NCBI GenBank assembly: GCA_012728115.1
Contig: JAAYFS010000026.1
Span: 1 to 48,479 of the forward strand
Direction: 5' to 3'
DNA length: 48,479 nt
Source: Bacillota bacterium
GTDB taxonomy: Bacteria > Bacillota > Limnochordia > Darwinibacteriales > JAAYFS01
Position numbers and translations under genes: made by a program. The notes beneath the pieces were generated by a model that was not told the DNA's origin, searched no databases, and saw nothing but the letters and a program-made list of their open reading frames with translations. Positions 37,070 to 46,976 of this stretch are shown in pieces; within the stretch, counting starts at the first letter, position 1, and the number at the start of each line of letters is the position of its first letter.

Positions 37070-37618
37070 CTATTCCTGGTAGAGCGAACGATAAAACTCC
37101 CAACTGACAAGAACTCTCCTAACATATTCACGTGTTTCATGGAAAGGAATATTTTCGATGGTTTCTAACCGACCATCCCAGCGATTATCCTGTAGCCACT
37201 GACGTACATTACCTTGACCACCATTGTAGGCAGCAAGCGCGGTTAATAGCGAGGGGAATTGATTATTTAGATAATAAAGATACCAGGTACCAAGCTTGAT
37301 GTTGATCTCTGGATCTTTAAGTTGTTCTATTTCAAAATCAAGCTCGATCTGATTAGCAATCCATTCTGCGGTATCAGGCATTATTTGCATCAAACCAACC
37401 GCCCCTTTGGGAGAAACAACTTCAGGGCGAAATCCGCTCTCGACTTGAATCATTGCCACAATTAAGTATGGATCAAGGTCTCGTTTCTCTGCTTCAGGTT
37501 CAATAGTCTCAAAAAACTTAAGTGGATAAATCAGCCTTACAAATGGCCGAAAGGTAAATAACGATACGAACGCAAAAAGGACTACGAATAAAAAGGCAAA
37601 CCGAAAGAATCTTGCCAA
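37070..37618 (-). CDS. lytic transglycosylase (SLT domain), membrane-anchored
   Basis: 182 residues. Residues 4-22 form a single transmembrane anchor or uncleaved signal. The SLT domain follows, with catalytic Glu60 in IQVESGFRP, then GAVGLMQIMPDTA and ALAAYNGGQGNVRQWL. It cleaves peptidoglycan glycan strands outside the membrane. The start is a TTG with GGGGGGAG about 4 nt upstream; no ATG is available near the N-terminus. It follows mgsA by 22 nt. Confidence 0.9.
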   Translation of the reverse strand: MARFFRFAFLFVVLFAFVSLFTFRPFVRLIYPLKFFETIEPEAEKRDLDPYLIVAMIQVESGFRPEVVSPKGAVGLMQIMPDTAEWIANQIELDFEIEQLKDPEINIKLGTWYLYYLNNQFPSLLTALAAYNGGQGNVRQWLQDNRWDGRLETIENIPFHETREYVRRVLVSWEFYRSLYQE

Positions 37619-37640
37619 GGAACTCCCCCCTGGTTAGAGA

Positions 37641-38027
37641 TTAAGCAGTACTCTTGTTTTTAAGCTCTTTGAAAGAGTCAAGGATCATTTGTCCTGTTGC
37701 CACATTAGTCGCTAAAGGCACGTTATGTACATCACATACTCTTAATAAAGCAGTGATATCTGGCTCATGGGGCTGAGCCGTTAATGGATCTCGTAAGAAA
37801 ATTACTGCCTTGACTTCCTCCATTGCTACTTGTGCTCCGATCTGTTGGTCGCCTCCGAAGGGACCAGATAATACTCGATCTACCTTAAGCCCTGTTGCTT
37901 CAGAAATCCTTTGTCCCGTAGTCCCTGTAGCTATTATCTGAAAATCAGCGAGTAACTCGCGATTCTTCAAAACAAAATCTACCATTTCATCTTTCTTTTT
38001 ATCATGAGCGATCAATGCAATTTTCAA
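37641..38027 (-). CDS. mgsA: methylglyoxal synthase
   Basis: 128 residues, full length. [34 protein letters not shown] and [11 protein letters not shown] hold the catalytic Asp and His residues and the phosphate-binding site. It converts dihydroxyacetone phosphate to methylglyoxal, a bypass that relieves sugar-phosphate and phosphate stress. The start is TTG; GGAGG lies 10 nt before it. It overlaps the 3' end of coaE by 26 nt, an uncommon partner for the polA-mutM-coaE run. Confidence 0.94.
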   Translation of the reverse strand: MKIALIAHDKKKDEMVDFVLKNRELLADFQIIATGTTGQRISEATGLKVDRVLSGPFGGDQQIGAQVAMEEVKAVIFLRDPLTAQPHEPDITALLRVCDVHNVPLATNVATGQMILDSFKELKNKSTA

Positions 38028-38604
38028 TTACCTTTCGCCTCCAAAGATTATTCACTTGGTTAAAAGTATGTCCTAATCCTTGAGTATTGTCAATTACTTC
38101 ATCAGCCAGTTTCTTTTTTTCTTCCAACGACATCTGAGCATTAATTCTCAGCATGGCCTCTTCCTCTGTGAGTTGATCACGATTAATTAACCGTTCTAGT
38201 TGAGTTTTTAAATCAACATAAACCAGCCAGACCTCATCTAACCAAGTCTCCGAGTTAGTTTCAAACAAAAGCGGAATATCCGCGACTACAATTTTCCCTT
38301 CCTGTTCAAGCTCTCTACCACGTTCTTGGATAATAGATAGTACAAGAGGGTGAATTATTTGCTCAAGCTTTTTTCGTTGCCCAGGATCTACAAATACAAT
38401 TTGACCTAATTTTTTCCTATCTATCGTACCATCTTCCCCAATAACTTCTGGGAATTCCTCCTTGACTCTTTCCCAACCAGGCTGATTAGGAAGCACTACT
38501 TCGCGAGCCAACTTGTCTGCATCGATAATATATGCTCCTAATTCCTTAAGCATCTTGGATACTGTACTTTTTCCCGAAGCAATTCCTCCAGTTAAACCGA
38601 TCAC
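38002..38604 (-). CDS. coaE: dephospho-CoA kinase
   Basis: 200 residues. The P-loop is [12 protein letters not shown] at the very N-terminus, followed by [10 protein letters not shown] and DIPLLFE. It phosphorylates dephospho-CoA in the last step of coenzyme A synthesis. The GTG start overlaps the mutM stop by 4 nt (GTGA), with GGAG upstream. mutM-coaE adjacency is typical of Bacillota. Confidence 0.95.
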   Translation of the reverse strand: MIGLTGGIASGKSTVSKMLKELGAYIIDADKLAREVVLPNQPGWERVKEEFPEVIGEDGTIDRKKLGQIVFVDPGQRKKLEQIIHPLVLSIIQERGRELEQEGKIVVADIPLLFETNSETWLDEVWLVYVDLKTQLERLINRDQLTEEEAMLRINAQMSLEEKKKLADEVIDNTQGLGHTFNQVNNLWRRKVIENCIDRS

Positions 38605-39443
38605 AACTCATCACTCCGTTGACAACTAGGGCAATAATGCGTACTTCTTCCAGCGACTTTAATTCTCTCCACTAAGGAATCGCAGTTTACGCATTTCTCT
38701 CCCGTTTTTCCATACACCCTCAAACGATTTTGAAAATTACCTTTCATACCTGATCCTGTGAGGTAATCTCTGATAGTGGTTCCTTCATGTAAAAGAGCTT
38801 CTTTTAACACTTCCTGGGCCGCTTTATGCAATAGTTCTTGTTCTTGTAAGGTAATACTCTTACCTGTCCTAGTTGGGTGAATTCTTGACCTAAACAAGAT
38901 CTCATCAGCATAGATATTTCCAATGCCCGCTATCAATTTTTGATCAAGTAGGAGTGATTTGATGGTACGATTTGAATCGAGTATCTTTTTAAGATAAGGC
39001 AAACTAAAATCTCCAGACAAAGGCTCGGGTCCTATATCTTTAAGACCAGCAATGATCGAAATATTCTCTGGTGCGATAAGATATATGGTACCAAATTTTC
39101 GTTGATCCACAAACCTTAACTGGGAATTATCGGTAAAGGTGAAGATCACAGAAGTATGTTTCTCAATAGTTGCCTCCGCTTCCGTACTCTTATATGTTAA
39201 AAGCCTTCCCGTCATTCGCAAATGCATTATTATTAACTGCTCTGAATCCAATTCAAATAAAAGATACTTCCCTCTCCTTTTAATATCCACTATCTTCCTA
39301 TTCTGGACATTTTCGATAAATTCTTCGGGAGTGTTTTTGGGCAAGATTCTTGGATAAAAAAACGAAACTTCTTTAATCGTTTTATTCACCACTTCGGGCA
39401 TAATCGTTAATCTAATGGTTTCTACCTCTGGTAATTCTGGCAT
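38601..39443 (-). CDS. mutM: formamidopyrimidine-DNA glycosylase
   Basis: 280 residues. The N-terminus MPELPEVETIR supplies the catalytic Pro2 and Glu3. The helix-two-turn-helix contains IAGIGNIYADE, and the C-terminal zinc finger has two Cys pairs (CVNC...CPSC). It removes oxidised guanine from DNA and nicks the abasic site. It lies 9 nt after polA and overlaps coaE, so it is in the same operon. Confidence 0.96.
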   Translation of the reverse strand: MPELPEVETIRLTIMPEVVNKTIKEVSFFYPRILPKNTPEEFIENVQNRKIVDIKRRGKYLLFELDSEQLIIMHLRMTGRLLTYKSTEAEATIEKHTSVIFTFTDNSQLRFVDQRKFGTIYLIAPENISIIAGLKDIGPEPLSGDFSLPYLKKILDSNRTIKSLLLDQKLIAGIGNIYADEILFRSRIHPTRTGKSITLQEQELLHKAAQEVLKEALLHEGTTIRDYLTGSGMKGNFQNRLRVYGKTGEKCVNCDSLVERIKVAGRSTHYCPSCQRSDEL

Positions 39444-39452
39444 TTTGTCACC

Positions 39453-42047
39453 TCAGTTACTTGAATAAGGTTGGACATCTTTCCAATTCGGTCCGATTTT
39501 GACATCAACTTCGAGTGTTACTGAAAGTTTCATCACTTGCTCCATCTTTTCTTTTACTAGTAAAGCCACTTCTTCCAATTCTGATTCATGAACCTCGAGC
39601 ACTAACTCGTCATGAACTTGAAGTAAGAGTCTCGATTTATAGGTTCTTTCAACCAAAGTTCTTTCCACATCAATCATTGCCATTTTTATGATGTCGGCAG
39701 CACTTCCTTGAATCGGAGTGTTCATTGCAGTTCTAATGGCGAAATTACGGCGAGCAAAATTCCGCGAGGATATTTCAGGCAAGTAACGACGTCTATTCAT
39801 TAGAGTTGTCACATAGCCTTTTTCTTTGGCTCGCTTCACGACATCGTCCAAGTATTGCTTTACCTTGGGATACCTATTGAAATAACCATCGATATATTCT
39901 TGGGCTTGGGCCCGAGAAAGATTTGTTCCTTTAGCCAAGCCAAAGCTACTGATCCCATAGATAATACCAAAGTTGATAGCTTTTGCCGCATTTCTCTCGT
40001 CAGGCGTAACCTTCTGTAGGGGAATTTCAAAGACCTCCGACGCAGTTTGAGTATGAATATCGATTCCAGAATTAAAAGCAGTGATCATCTTTTCATCTTG
40101 AGAAATATGGGCTAATACCCGTAATTCGATTTGCGAGTAATCCGCCGACATAATCATAAACCCTTCTTCGGGAATAAATGCTTCCCTTATTTTTCTTCCC
40201 TCAGCAGTCCGAATCGGAATGTTTTGTAAATTCGGGTTGGTACTACTTAAACGACCTGTAGCTGTAACTGTTTGGTTGAAAGTGGTATGGATTCGGTTGG
40301 TTTTTTTCGAAATCAACTCTGGAAGCGCATCAACATACGTTGACTTCAGTTTAGCTAACTGGCGATATTCTAACAGTTTTGCTACAATCGGATAATCGCT
40401 TAACTGATCCAAGACTTCTGCATCGGTAGAAGGACCTGTCTTGGTTCTCTTTATTACTGGCAAACCTAGTTTTTCAAACAGGATGGTCCCCAACTGTTTC
40501 GGAGAATTAATATTGAATTCTTCTCCCGCAAACAGATAAATGTCCTCGGTCAAAACAGAAAGTTTTTCTTCCATATCTTTGGACATCATATTCAGTCTCT
40601 CAGTATCGAGTAAAATACCACGATGCTCCATTTTCGCTAATACTTTAGCTAAAGGTAGCTCGATTTTATAGTAAAGTTCACTCAATTCATCCTGATCAAT
40701 TAACTTTTCTAGTACTGGCACTAATTCCAAAGTACGTAGTAATTGTCTAGCATTCCTTGTCAGTGACTCTGCCTGAGAATCAAATGCAGGAAGATTTGTA
40801 TATTTTTTTGATAGCGTGTCCACATCATAGGATCCAGTTGGATCAAGCACATAGCCAGCAAGGCTAAGGTCAAAATCGATCCTTAAATCCTCAATTATTT
40901 CATAGAAAGCTAGGTAGATTAACTTGGAATCAATGGCGGTGATTTTTAAATCCCTAATTTCTACCAACTCTTGAATAAGTTGACCAACCACATTATCAGT
41001 TCTGACTTTGCCAACTTTCCAAACCTCATTATCGAAAGCTACCAGTAACTCCTCGTTATCGGTTAAATCAATCGCGATCGTTGCTACCTTTTTTATTCCA
41101 GCCAAAAACTCATCTTTGCCATCTTTGTTTAAGTCTTTAATAGCGACTTCTTGTGGCTCAGTATGGTTAACCACTGGTTCAGTCTTTAAATCCAGTGATA
41201 ATTGAGTTTCAATCAAGGTTTTGAATTCTAACCGTTGGTAGAGTTTAAAAAGCTTTTCTTGATCCACCTGTCTTTCTTCCTCAAAATTTATGGAAATTGG
41301 GACTTTACAATCGATCGTTGCCAGTTCTTTACTCTTAAAGGCGAGCTCCTTATGTTCGATCAGCCGTTCTTTAAGTTTACCTTTTTGTTGTTCGATATTC
41401 TCATACAAGTTTTCGATCGTTGAGTATTCCTCTAAAAGCTTTTTTGCAGTCTTTTCCCCTACACCTGGTACTCCTGGGATATTATCCGAACTATCCCCCA
41501 TTAAGCCCTTAAGTTCAATAACTTGCTCTGGAGTAAGATTATGTTTTTCTAAAAGTGCCTTCCGGTCCACGACTTCAGTGTCTTTAATTCCTCTCTTCGT
41601 AAGAATCACTTTAATTTTATCGGAAATCAACTGGAAAGCATCCCGATCACCTGTAACGATGAACACATCAAACCCTTGTTTTTCTCCTTGTTTTGCTGCA
41701 GTACCGATGATATCATCTGCTTCATAACCCTCTAGTTCGAGCCTTTTAATCCCTTGAGCATCGAGTACCTCTTTTAAGGTTCCAACTTGTGGCCTCAAAT
41801 CATCAGGCATCGGTTTTCTAGTTGCTTTATAATCCGCATATTGTTCGTGCCTAAATGTAGGCGCGGCAACATCAAACACCACAAATATTTCATCTGGGTT
41901 ATACTCCTCCTTCAACCTATTGAGCATCATCAGAAAACCATAAACCGCATTAGTCGGTTCTCCTTGACTAGTAGTTAGAGGCGGAAGTGCCCAGTATGCT
42001 CTGTGAATTAAGCTATGCCCGTCAATTAAAAACAGTGTTTTTGCCAC
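39453..42047 (-). CDS. polA: DNA polymerase I
   Basis: 864 residues with three regions. The 5'-3' exonuclease (1-290) contains LIDGHSLIHRAY and GDSSDNIPGVPGVG. A 3'-5' exonuclease-like domain (about 300-480) has IDLTDNE where active enzymes have an Asp-x-Glu pair, so proofreading is probably lost. The polymerase domain contains SADYSQIELRVLAH, an O-helix region with FGIIYGISSFG, and VHDELVLEV. It acts in Okazaki-fragment processing and repair. The start is GTG with GAGGG upstream. It heads the polA-mutM-coaE-mgsA run. Confidence 0.96.
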   Translation of the reverse strand: MAKTLFLIDGHSLIHRAYWALPPLTTSQGEPTNAVYGFLMMLNRLKEEYNPDEIFVVFDVAAPTFRHEQYADYKATRKPMPDDLRPQVGTLKEVLDAQGIKRLELEGYEADDIIGTAAKQGEKQGFDVFIVTGDRDAFQLISDKIKVILTKRGIKDTEVVDRKALLEKHNLTPEQVIELKGLMGDSSDNIPGVPGVGEKTAKKLLEEYSTIENLYENIEQQKGKLKERLIEHKELAFKSKELATIDCKVPISINFEEERQVDQEKLFKLYQRLEFKTLIETQLSLDLKTEPVVNHTEPQEVAIKDLNKDGKDEFLAGIKKVATIAIDLTDNEELLVAFDNEVWKVGKVRTDNVVGQLIQELVEIRDLKITAIDSKLIYLAFYEIIEDLRIDFDLSLAGYVLDPTGSYDVDTLSKKYTNLPAFDSQAESLTRNARQLLRTLELVPVLEKLIDQDELSELYYKIELPLAKVLAKMEHRGILLDTERLNMMSKDMEEKLSVLTEDIYLFAGEEFNINSPKQLGTILFEKLGLPVIKRTKTGPSTDAEVLDQLSDYPIVAKLLEYRQLAKLKSTYVDALPELISKKTNRIHTTFNQTVTATGRLSSTNPNLQNIPIRTAEGRKIREAFIPEEGFMIMSADYSQIELRVLAHISQDEKMITAFNSGIDIHTQTASEVFEIPLQKVTPDERNAAKAINFGIIYGISSFGLAKGTNLSRAQAQEYIDGYFNRYPKVKQYLDDVVKRAKEKGYVTTLMNRRRYLPEISSRNFARRNFAIRTAMNTPIQGSAADIIKMAMIDVERTLVERTYKSRLLLQVHDELVLEVHESELEEVALLVKEKMEQVMKLSVTLEVDVKIGPNWKDVQPYSSN

Positions 42048-42184
42048 TTACTATCCCTCTTTTCTTCCTCAGTTTATTCCACACTTTAGGAAACAAACCC
42101 TGCACAATCGACAGTGTGCTGGATAGGATTCCCATTATAGTTAGGCTTTGACTGATCCACCTAACATTACATAAAGGTTGTACC

Positions 42185-42214
42185 TTGCCTTTAGCGAATT
42201 AATGAGTGTAAGAT
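42185..42214 (+). promoter_or_regulatory. candidate promoter of the SLH protein gene
   Basis: TTGCCT, an 18-nt spacer and TAAGAT, about 40 nt before the start codon. A short inverted repeat AAGGT-TGT-ACCTT overlaps the -35 side. Confidence 0.5.
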
Positions 42215-42253
42215 CAGAGTAGCACTTATACTTTACAGAAAGGAGCAAATGCT

Positions 42254-43408
42254 TTGCGTTCTATTTCTATATTCCTACTTGCAGTACTTTTAGTACTCGG
42301 TTCGTCCTTTACTACCTTAGCTTCATTTACGGATATTCAAAGTAATTGGGCCAGAGAAGCTATAATCAACCTTGACGAACGCGGAATGCTTGATCCAATC
42401 ATTACGAGCAATGATAACTTCCTACCAAATGATAATATCACTCGTGAAGAAGCTATTGAAGTTGCATCGCGTGTGTTTGAGCTAAGCCCAACCGATAAAC
42501 AAAACCTTTACACCTGGTTAGATCATTTCTTACCAATGGATGAGAATGCTGATTATGCTGGAGATTATCTTACAAGAGGTGAGTTAACTGGTTTAATTGC
42601 CAAACTTCTTGGTTTAACTGATAGCCATGTTACTCCCGAAAATCTCTACCCAACATTCATTGATGTTGACAAGGATCATCCAGCCTATATGCACATTGAA
42701 CTAGTAAATAGTCTTGGTATTCTTCCTTCGTATATTATTAACAGATTTGAACCAAGTAGATTAGTTACTCGTGCCGAGGCGGCTCATTTGTTAGATTCTG
42801 CTATGCAACTAAATTCTATTGAAGGAAAAATCGCTGATTTTCATCACAACTCAAATCGTATTCTTGTTGAGACATTGGATGCCGAAACAGTATCCTTACC
42901 TCTCCAAGCAGATACACTCGTCTTCCGAAATGGAATGAGTTCAAACATCGAGCAACTTGAAACAGGAGACAGTTTATTTGCAATATATGATACTAATAAC
43001 CAACTCAAGTTCGTCAATGTAGTAAAAGAAAGCGAATTGAATACTGCCGCTATTTTAAAGGAAATAAGTAATATTGCTCAAAATCTAACTCAATATATTA
43101 GTCCTGATGAGATCCTTGCTTTAGTCCAAGGCGATTGGTCAAAACTAAACGACGGTCTTCGCAGTGAGTTATTCAACCAATTAATTGACTTAGGACTCAC
43201 ACCATGGGAAGCAGATTCAATTCTTTCTCGGGACTGGGAAGCGCTTCAAGATTTAGGTCTTGACCGATTAGCATATGAAGCTTCCGATTTTCTTGGATTA
43301 ACTCCAGAGTTGGTATTTTCCATCGTCGAACGAGATTGGGAGAAAGCTTTAGAGTATGCTCAAGTTGAACTTGCTCAAAGATTGCTTACAGGAGGATTTT
43401 CTTTCTAA
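42254..43408 (+). CDS. exported SLH-domain protein with C-terminal DW repeats
   Basis: 384 residues. A signal peptide (about 1-24, ending TTLAS) is followed by S-layer homology motifs (FTDIQSNWAREAI, ITREEAIEVASRVF, then FIDVDKDHPAYMHIELV and VTRAEAAHLLDSAM) that bind cell-wall polysaccharide. A short beta-rich region (about 195-260) follows. The C-terminal helical part has three similar units ending GDWSKL, RDWEAL and RDWEKA. The start is TTG with AGGAG 8 nt upstream. Monocistronic, with a strong terminator. The function of the DW-repeat part is not recognised. Confidence 0.82.
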   Translation: MRSISIFLLAVLLVLGSSFTTLASFTDIQSNWAREAIINLDERGMLDPIITSNDNFLPNDNITREEAIEVASRVFELSPTDKQNLYTWLDHFLPMDENADYAGDYLTRGELTGLIAKLLGLTDSHVTPENLYPTFIDVDKDHPAYMHIELVNSLGILPSYIINRFEPSRLVTRAEAAHLLDSAMQLNSIEGKIADFHHNSNRILVETLDAETVSLPLQADTLVFRNGMSSNIEQLETGDSLFAIYDTNNQLKFVNVVKESELNTAAILKEISNIAQNLTQYISPDEILALVQGDWSKLNDGLRSELFNQLIDLGLTPWEADSILSRDWEALQDLGLDRLAYEASDFLGLTPELVFSIVERDWEKALEYAQVELAQRLLTGGFSF

Positions 43409-43413
43409 AGCGT

Positions 43414-43446
43414 AAGGGGAACCCGCTGCGGTTCCCCTTTTTTTAT
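43414..43446 (+). terminator. intrinsic terminator after the SLH gene
   Basis: A perfect 10-bp stem (AAGGGGAACC and complement) with a 6-nt loop, followed by seven Ts on the plus strand. Its distal arm abuts the stop codon of the convergent L,D-transpeptidase gene. Confidence 0.9.
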
Positions 43447-44564
43447 TTGATTTGCACCTTACCGCCAGGCATAATCCAATTAATTACCCACTCAGGCACA
43501 AAAAGCTGATCGCCAAATTCTAACGCCTCTACTCCATAATGACCATCAATAAGAACTAATCCTTCATCTTCCAACCATTCGATCGAAATATCCAGTAATG
43601 AAGCTATCTCATTAACTGGGATCAATATTTCGCCATTATTTAAAATGATCGCTCGACCGAGATATAAATTATCAACATATACTTGCGGAACTGTGATTTC
43701 AATCGCGTCAGAAACCTGGTATGAAAGAAGGTAGAGATCAGCTAGTTCATTGAGTTTAACATAATCATGATCGATGCTAAAAGCTATTTTCGGCTTCTTA
43801 CTTAACTCTGCCTCATAAATTTCTTTTTCAAAAGGAACGTAGTATGTATTCCCGATTTGAATTGCTTTTAAATCAAGTATCTCGCCTTGTTTCTTAATCG
43901 GCACTGCAAAAGGAATAGGTTGAGCCGTTGCTGCAGCTTCCTTAACAATGCGCTCTAGACCAGGCAAATGATAATTACCCCAACCTCTTTCTTTTATTTT
44001 CGAAGCAACTTTCTCTAGCGAATTACTGCCCAACTTGTAGATATCTGGATGGATCGTAATCAATTTCGAACTGATTAGCGGATCCTGATATAAAATAACT
44101 GTTTCATAGATAAGTTTCACAGGAGTCCCAATATCCACTAACTCGGTCAGCTCTTCCACATCAGAATTAAGCATCCTAATGCATCCAGCTGACATTGCTT
44201 TACCGATGGAATCGGGGTTATTAGTTCCATGAATTCCATACCCTGGGAAACCAAGTCCAAGCCACCTTGTTCCAACAGGATTATTTGGACCAGGTGGAAT
44301 AGGTTCTAACCCACGTTCCCACCATCGCGGCGGATAGTATGTTGGGTTCTCTACTCGATTAATAATCTCGGTATATCCTAGAATAGATGGATTAAGAACG
44401 TTGCCAACTCCGATTCTATATTGTTTGAGCGGAACACCGTTTTCGTAAAGGTAGAGACGAAACTCAGGAATGTTAATAACGATCTCTTTTGAAGCGGACG
44501 CTCCTAGGGTCAAACTAAAAAGAAACGCAACCATCAACAACAGCATCATTCTTTTTTTACGCAA
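43443..44564 (-). CDS. L,D-transpeptidase (YkuD family) with C-terminal stalk-type domain
   Basis: 373 residues with a signal peptide (about 1-25, ending GASAS). The YkuD catalytic domain (about 27-155) has His112 in GIHGTN and Cys128 in SAGCIRM. A middle segment and a C-terminal region (LYLGRAIILNNGEILIPVNEIASLL-like) resemble copper-amine-oxidase-type stalk domains common in clostridial wall proteins. It would form 3-3 peptidoglycan cross-links or attach wall proteins. TTG start with GGGGG 7 nt upstream. It follows nrdJ by 24 nt. Confidence 0.88.
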   Translation of the reverse strand: MRKKRMMLLLMVAFLFSLTLGASASKEIVINIPEFRLYLYENGVPLKQYRIGVGNVLNPSILGYTEIINRVENPTYYPPRWWERGLEPIPPGPNNPVGTRWLGLGFPGYGIHGTNNPDSIGKAMSAGCIRMLNSDVEELTELVDIGTPVKLIYETVILYQDPLISSKLITIHPDIYKLGSNSLEKVASKIKERGWGNYHLPGLERIVKEAAATAQPIPFAVPIKKQGEILDLKAIQIGNTYYVPFEKEIYEAELSKKPKIAFSIDHDYVKLNELADLYLLSYQVSDAIEITVPQVYVDNLYLGRAIILNNGEILIPVNEIASLLDISIEWLEDEGLVLIDGHYGVEALEFGDQLFVPEWVINWIMPGGKVQIK

Positions 44565-44588
44565 CTTACTTCCCCCTTTATAACCCCT

Positions 44589-46313
44589 TTATAGAAGACA
44601 GTCTTCACCACAGCCTACTGTCAACACTTGCCCTGGTCGCGACCCAGAACGATAGACAGTTACGCCCTTACATCCATTACGGTAGGCTTCTAGGAATACC
44701 TGGCGGACATCGTCCTTCGTGGCTTCTTGAGGAAAGTTCACTGTTTTACTAACTGCATTATCCGTAAATTCTTGAAATGCTGCCTGCATCCGCACATGCC
44801 AGATCGGTGAAATCTCGTGGGCAGTTACAAATACTTTTCTTATGTCTTCAGGAATTCTTTGTCGGCATAATTCATTATTTAAACTGCCAGTTCTAATGAT
44901 TTCTGTGATCAGTTCTTCAACATAAAGACCCTTTTCGCGCAAAAAATTCTCTAACATCGGATTAACTTCATAAAAAACTTGATCATCCAAAGCTCTACGA
45001 GTATAAGCCAAAGCGAATAAAGGCTCTATTCCGCCAGAACAATTGGCGATTATTGAGATCGTTCCGGTAGGGGCGATCGTGGTGACTGTAGCATTTCGCA
45101 TTACTTTACTTTTAGCGGGATAAACACTTTGATCGTAGTTAGGAAATACTCCACGTTCTTTTGCTAGAAAGCCCGAGGCTTGATGTGCTTTAGCTTCGAT
45201 AAACTGCATCAGCGTTCTCGCTAAAGAAACACCTTCCTCACTATTATACGGGATATCAAGTTTGATTAATAAATCAGCAAATCCCATCACACCAAGACCA
45301 ATTTTCCGATTACCCTTGGTCATTTTTTCGATTTCTTTCAATGGATACCTATTAGCATCGATAACGTTATCGAGGAAATGAACGGCGACCTGAATCGTAG
45401 ATTCAAGCTTGTCCCAATTGATTTCCCAACCAGAGGAACCACTTTTAACCATATTAGCAAGGTTTATGGAACCTAGATTACAGCTTTCATATGCTAATAG
45501 AGGTTGCTCAGCACAAGGATTAGTTGCTTCGAATTGACCAACTTTCGGTGTTGGATTGTGTTCGTTCATCCGATCAATAAAAACAATTCCTGGTTCACCG
45601 TTTTGCCAAGCCATTTCCACAATTAAATCAAATACTTGTTTGGCTTTAATCTTTCGGACTTCTTGGTTGGTTGCAGGATTGATCAATGGATAATCCTCGT
45701 TATTCTCTACTGCTTTCATAAAATGATCGGTTAAAGCAACTGAAATATTAAAGTTATTAATCTCTTGGGTGTCGGCTTTTGCTCGAATAAATTCCAGAAT
45801 ATCTGGGTGATCGACACGAAGAATTGCCATGTTTGCTCCTCTGCGTACGCCACCTTGTTTAACTGCTTCAGTGACGGCATCATAACATTTTATAAATGAA
45901 ATTGGACCGCTAGCTCTTCCTCCCGTAGTCTTTACCAGATCATTCTTTGGTCGAATGTGCGAAAAACTAAACCCTGTTCCTCCCCCAGATTTCTGAATCA
46001 AGGCAGCGTTTTTTAAAGTATCAAAAATACTTTCCAGAGAATCTTCAATCGGTAGGACGAAACAGGCAGAAAGTTGCTGGAGATCACGCCCAGCATTCAT
46101 TAAAGTAGGACTATTAGGAAGAAAATCTAGCTCCCGCATAATTGCAAGAAAACTCTCTCTTGCCGAGGATACATCTTTGCCATATCTTTCTTCAATTTCA
46201 GCGATATTTGATGCTACTCTCTGAAACATTTCTTCAGGCGTTTCTTGAATACCATTAGTTACTTTAAGATAACGTTCCTTCAAAATGGCAATAGCGTTCT
46301 TCGTTAAGCGCAT
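44589..46313 (-). CDS. nrdJ: adenosylcobalamin-dependent (class II) ribonucleotide reductase
   Basis: 574 residues, compact because no N-terminal ATP-cone is present. Residues expected from the Thermotoga class II enzyme are visible: redox pair Cys84 (LSACFV) and Cys278 ([10 protein letters not shown]), thiyl-radical Cys267 with Asn265 and Glu269 in NPCAEQ. A C-terminal Cys568/Cys572 pair (CGEDC) would re-reduce the active site. It makes deoxyribonucleotides with or without oxygen and needs B12. GGGGGGG precedes the ATG. It lies 75 nt downstream of perR across a tandem repeat. Confidence 0.92.
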   Translation of the reverse strand: MRLTKNAIAILKERYLKVTNGIQETPEEMFQRVASNIAEIEERYGKDVSSARESFLAIMRELDFLPNSPTLMNAGRDLQQLSACFVLPIEDSLESIFDTLKNAALIQKSGGGTGFSFSHIRPKNDLVKTTGGRASGPISFIKCYDAVTEAVKQGGVRRGANMAILRVDHPDILEFIRAKADTQEINNFNISVALTDHFMKAVENNEDYPLINPATNQEVRKIKAKQVFDLIVEMAWQNGEPGIVFIDRMNEHNPTPKVGQFEATNPCAEQPLLAYESCNLGSINLANMVKSGSSGWEINWDKLESTIQVAVHFLDNVIDANRYPLKEIEKMTKGNRKIGLGVMGFADLLIKLDIPYNSEEGVSLARTLMQFIEAKAHQASGFLAKERGVFPNYDQSVYPAKSKVMRNATVTTIAPTGTISIIANCSGGIEPLFALAYTRRALDDQVFYEVNPMLENFLREKGLYVEELITEIIRTGSLNNELCRQRIPEDIRKVFVTAHEISPIWHVRMQAAFQEFTDNAVSKTVNFPQEATKDDVRQVFLEAYRNGCKGVTVYRSGSRPGQVLTVGCGEDCLL

Positions 46314-46339
46314 CTTGTCCCCCCCAAGGGTACGAACTA

Positions 46340-46391
46340 GGAAATCATCCTAGGAAATCTTCAGAGGAAACCGTCCTAGGAAACCGTCCTA
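46340..46391. repeat. four tandem 13-bp direct repeats between perR and nrdJ
   Basis: Contiguous units on the plus strand: GGAAATCATCCTA, GGAAATCTTCAGA, GGAAACCGTCCTA and GGAAACCGTCCTA. The array runs exactly to the perR stop codon, which is the end of the last unit. On the transcribed strand three of the units can fold into small AGGA...TCCT hairpins. Confidence 0.9.
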
Positions 46392-46799
46392 ATTTACTTT
46401 ACTTTCTTTCTGCAAACACTCACTACACACTCCGTAAAACTCTAGGCGATGATCATGAACCTTAGCGCCGATGCCTTTAGCCACCTTTTCTTCAAGCTCT
46501 TTCGCTACATCGATTTCCAGATCAACGACCTTGCCACAATCTTCACAAACAAAATGATAATGCGTTTCTGGATTTCCATCGAAACGACTGTATGTACTGC
46601 CATAAGATAATTCCAAAGCTAAACCAGCTTCAGTAAGCGCTTTTAGATTGCGGTAAATAGTTCCCAAACTGACATTGGGCATGGTTTTTCGTACTTCTTG
46701 ATAGATCCAATCCGCAGTCGGATGACAATCTGCCTCGCGTAGGACTGAAAGAATTACCTCCCTCTGTTTAGTATTACGTTGAAATACTTTCTTAGTCAC
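46389..46799 (-). CDS. perR: PerR-type Fur family peroxide-responsive repressor
   Basis: 136 residues. All five regulatory metal ligands of Bacillus PerR have counterparts at a constant offset: His26, Asp74, His80, His82 and Asp93. Asp74 is the residue that favours PerR over Fur. Two structural-zinc pairs, CEDC and CSEC, are present. It represses oxidative-stress genes until peroxide oxidises the ligand histidines. The start is GTG with GGAGG 7 nt upstream; a nearby ATG is out of frame. It is probably cotranscribed with nrdJ. Confidence 0.9.
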   Translation of the reverse strand: MTKKVFQRNTKQREVILSVLREADCHPTADWIYQEVRKTMPNVSLGTIYRNLKALTEAGLALELSYGSTYSRFDGNPETHYHFVCEDCGKVVDLEIDVAKELEEKVAKGIGAKVHDHRLEFYGVCSECLQKESKVN

Positions 46800-46925
46800 T
46801 TCATTCCCTCCAAAAGCAATTAATAACTATTTACATTTTAGATCTCGCCCAATGGAATGTCAACCGATCATAAATCTGCAACACCCAACACACCTACTGA
46901 TAACAAAAAATTTTAGCAGTTATAC

Positions 46926-46954
46926 TTGCAAATCTCCGTTTGGCATGGTAAGAT
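46926..46954 (+). promoter_or_regulatory. promoter of the tRNA-Leu gene
   Basis: TTGCAA, a 17-nt spacer and TAAGAT, ending 22 nt before the tRNA. Confidence 0.7.
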
Positions 46955-46976
46955 ATATTTTGTTAAAAGGATATTT

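Noticed and set aside
46314-46388. B12 riboswitch or NrdR box before the B12-dependent reductase
   Set aside because: The gap is too short for a B12 riboswitch and its content is the 13-bp repeat; no NrdR-type palindrome is seen.
46340-46391. Short CRISPR-like array
   Set aside because: The 13-bp units are contiguous without spacers and no cas gene is present.
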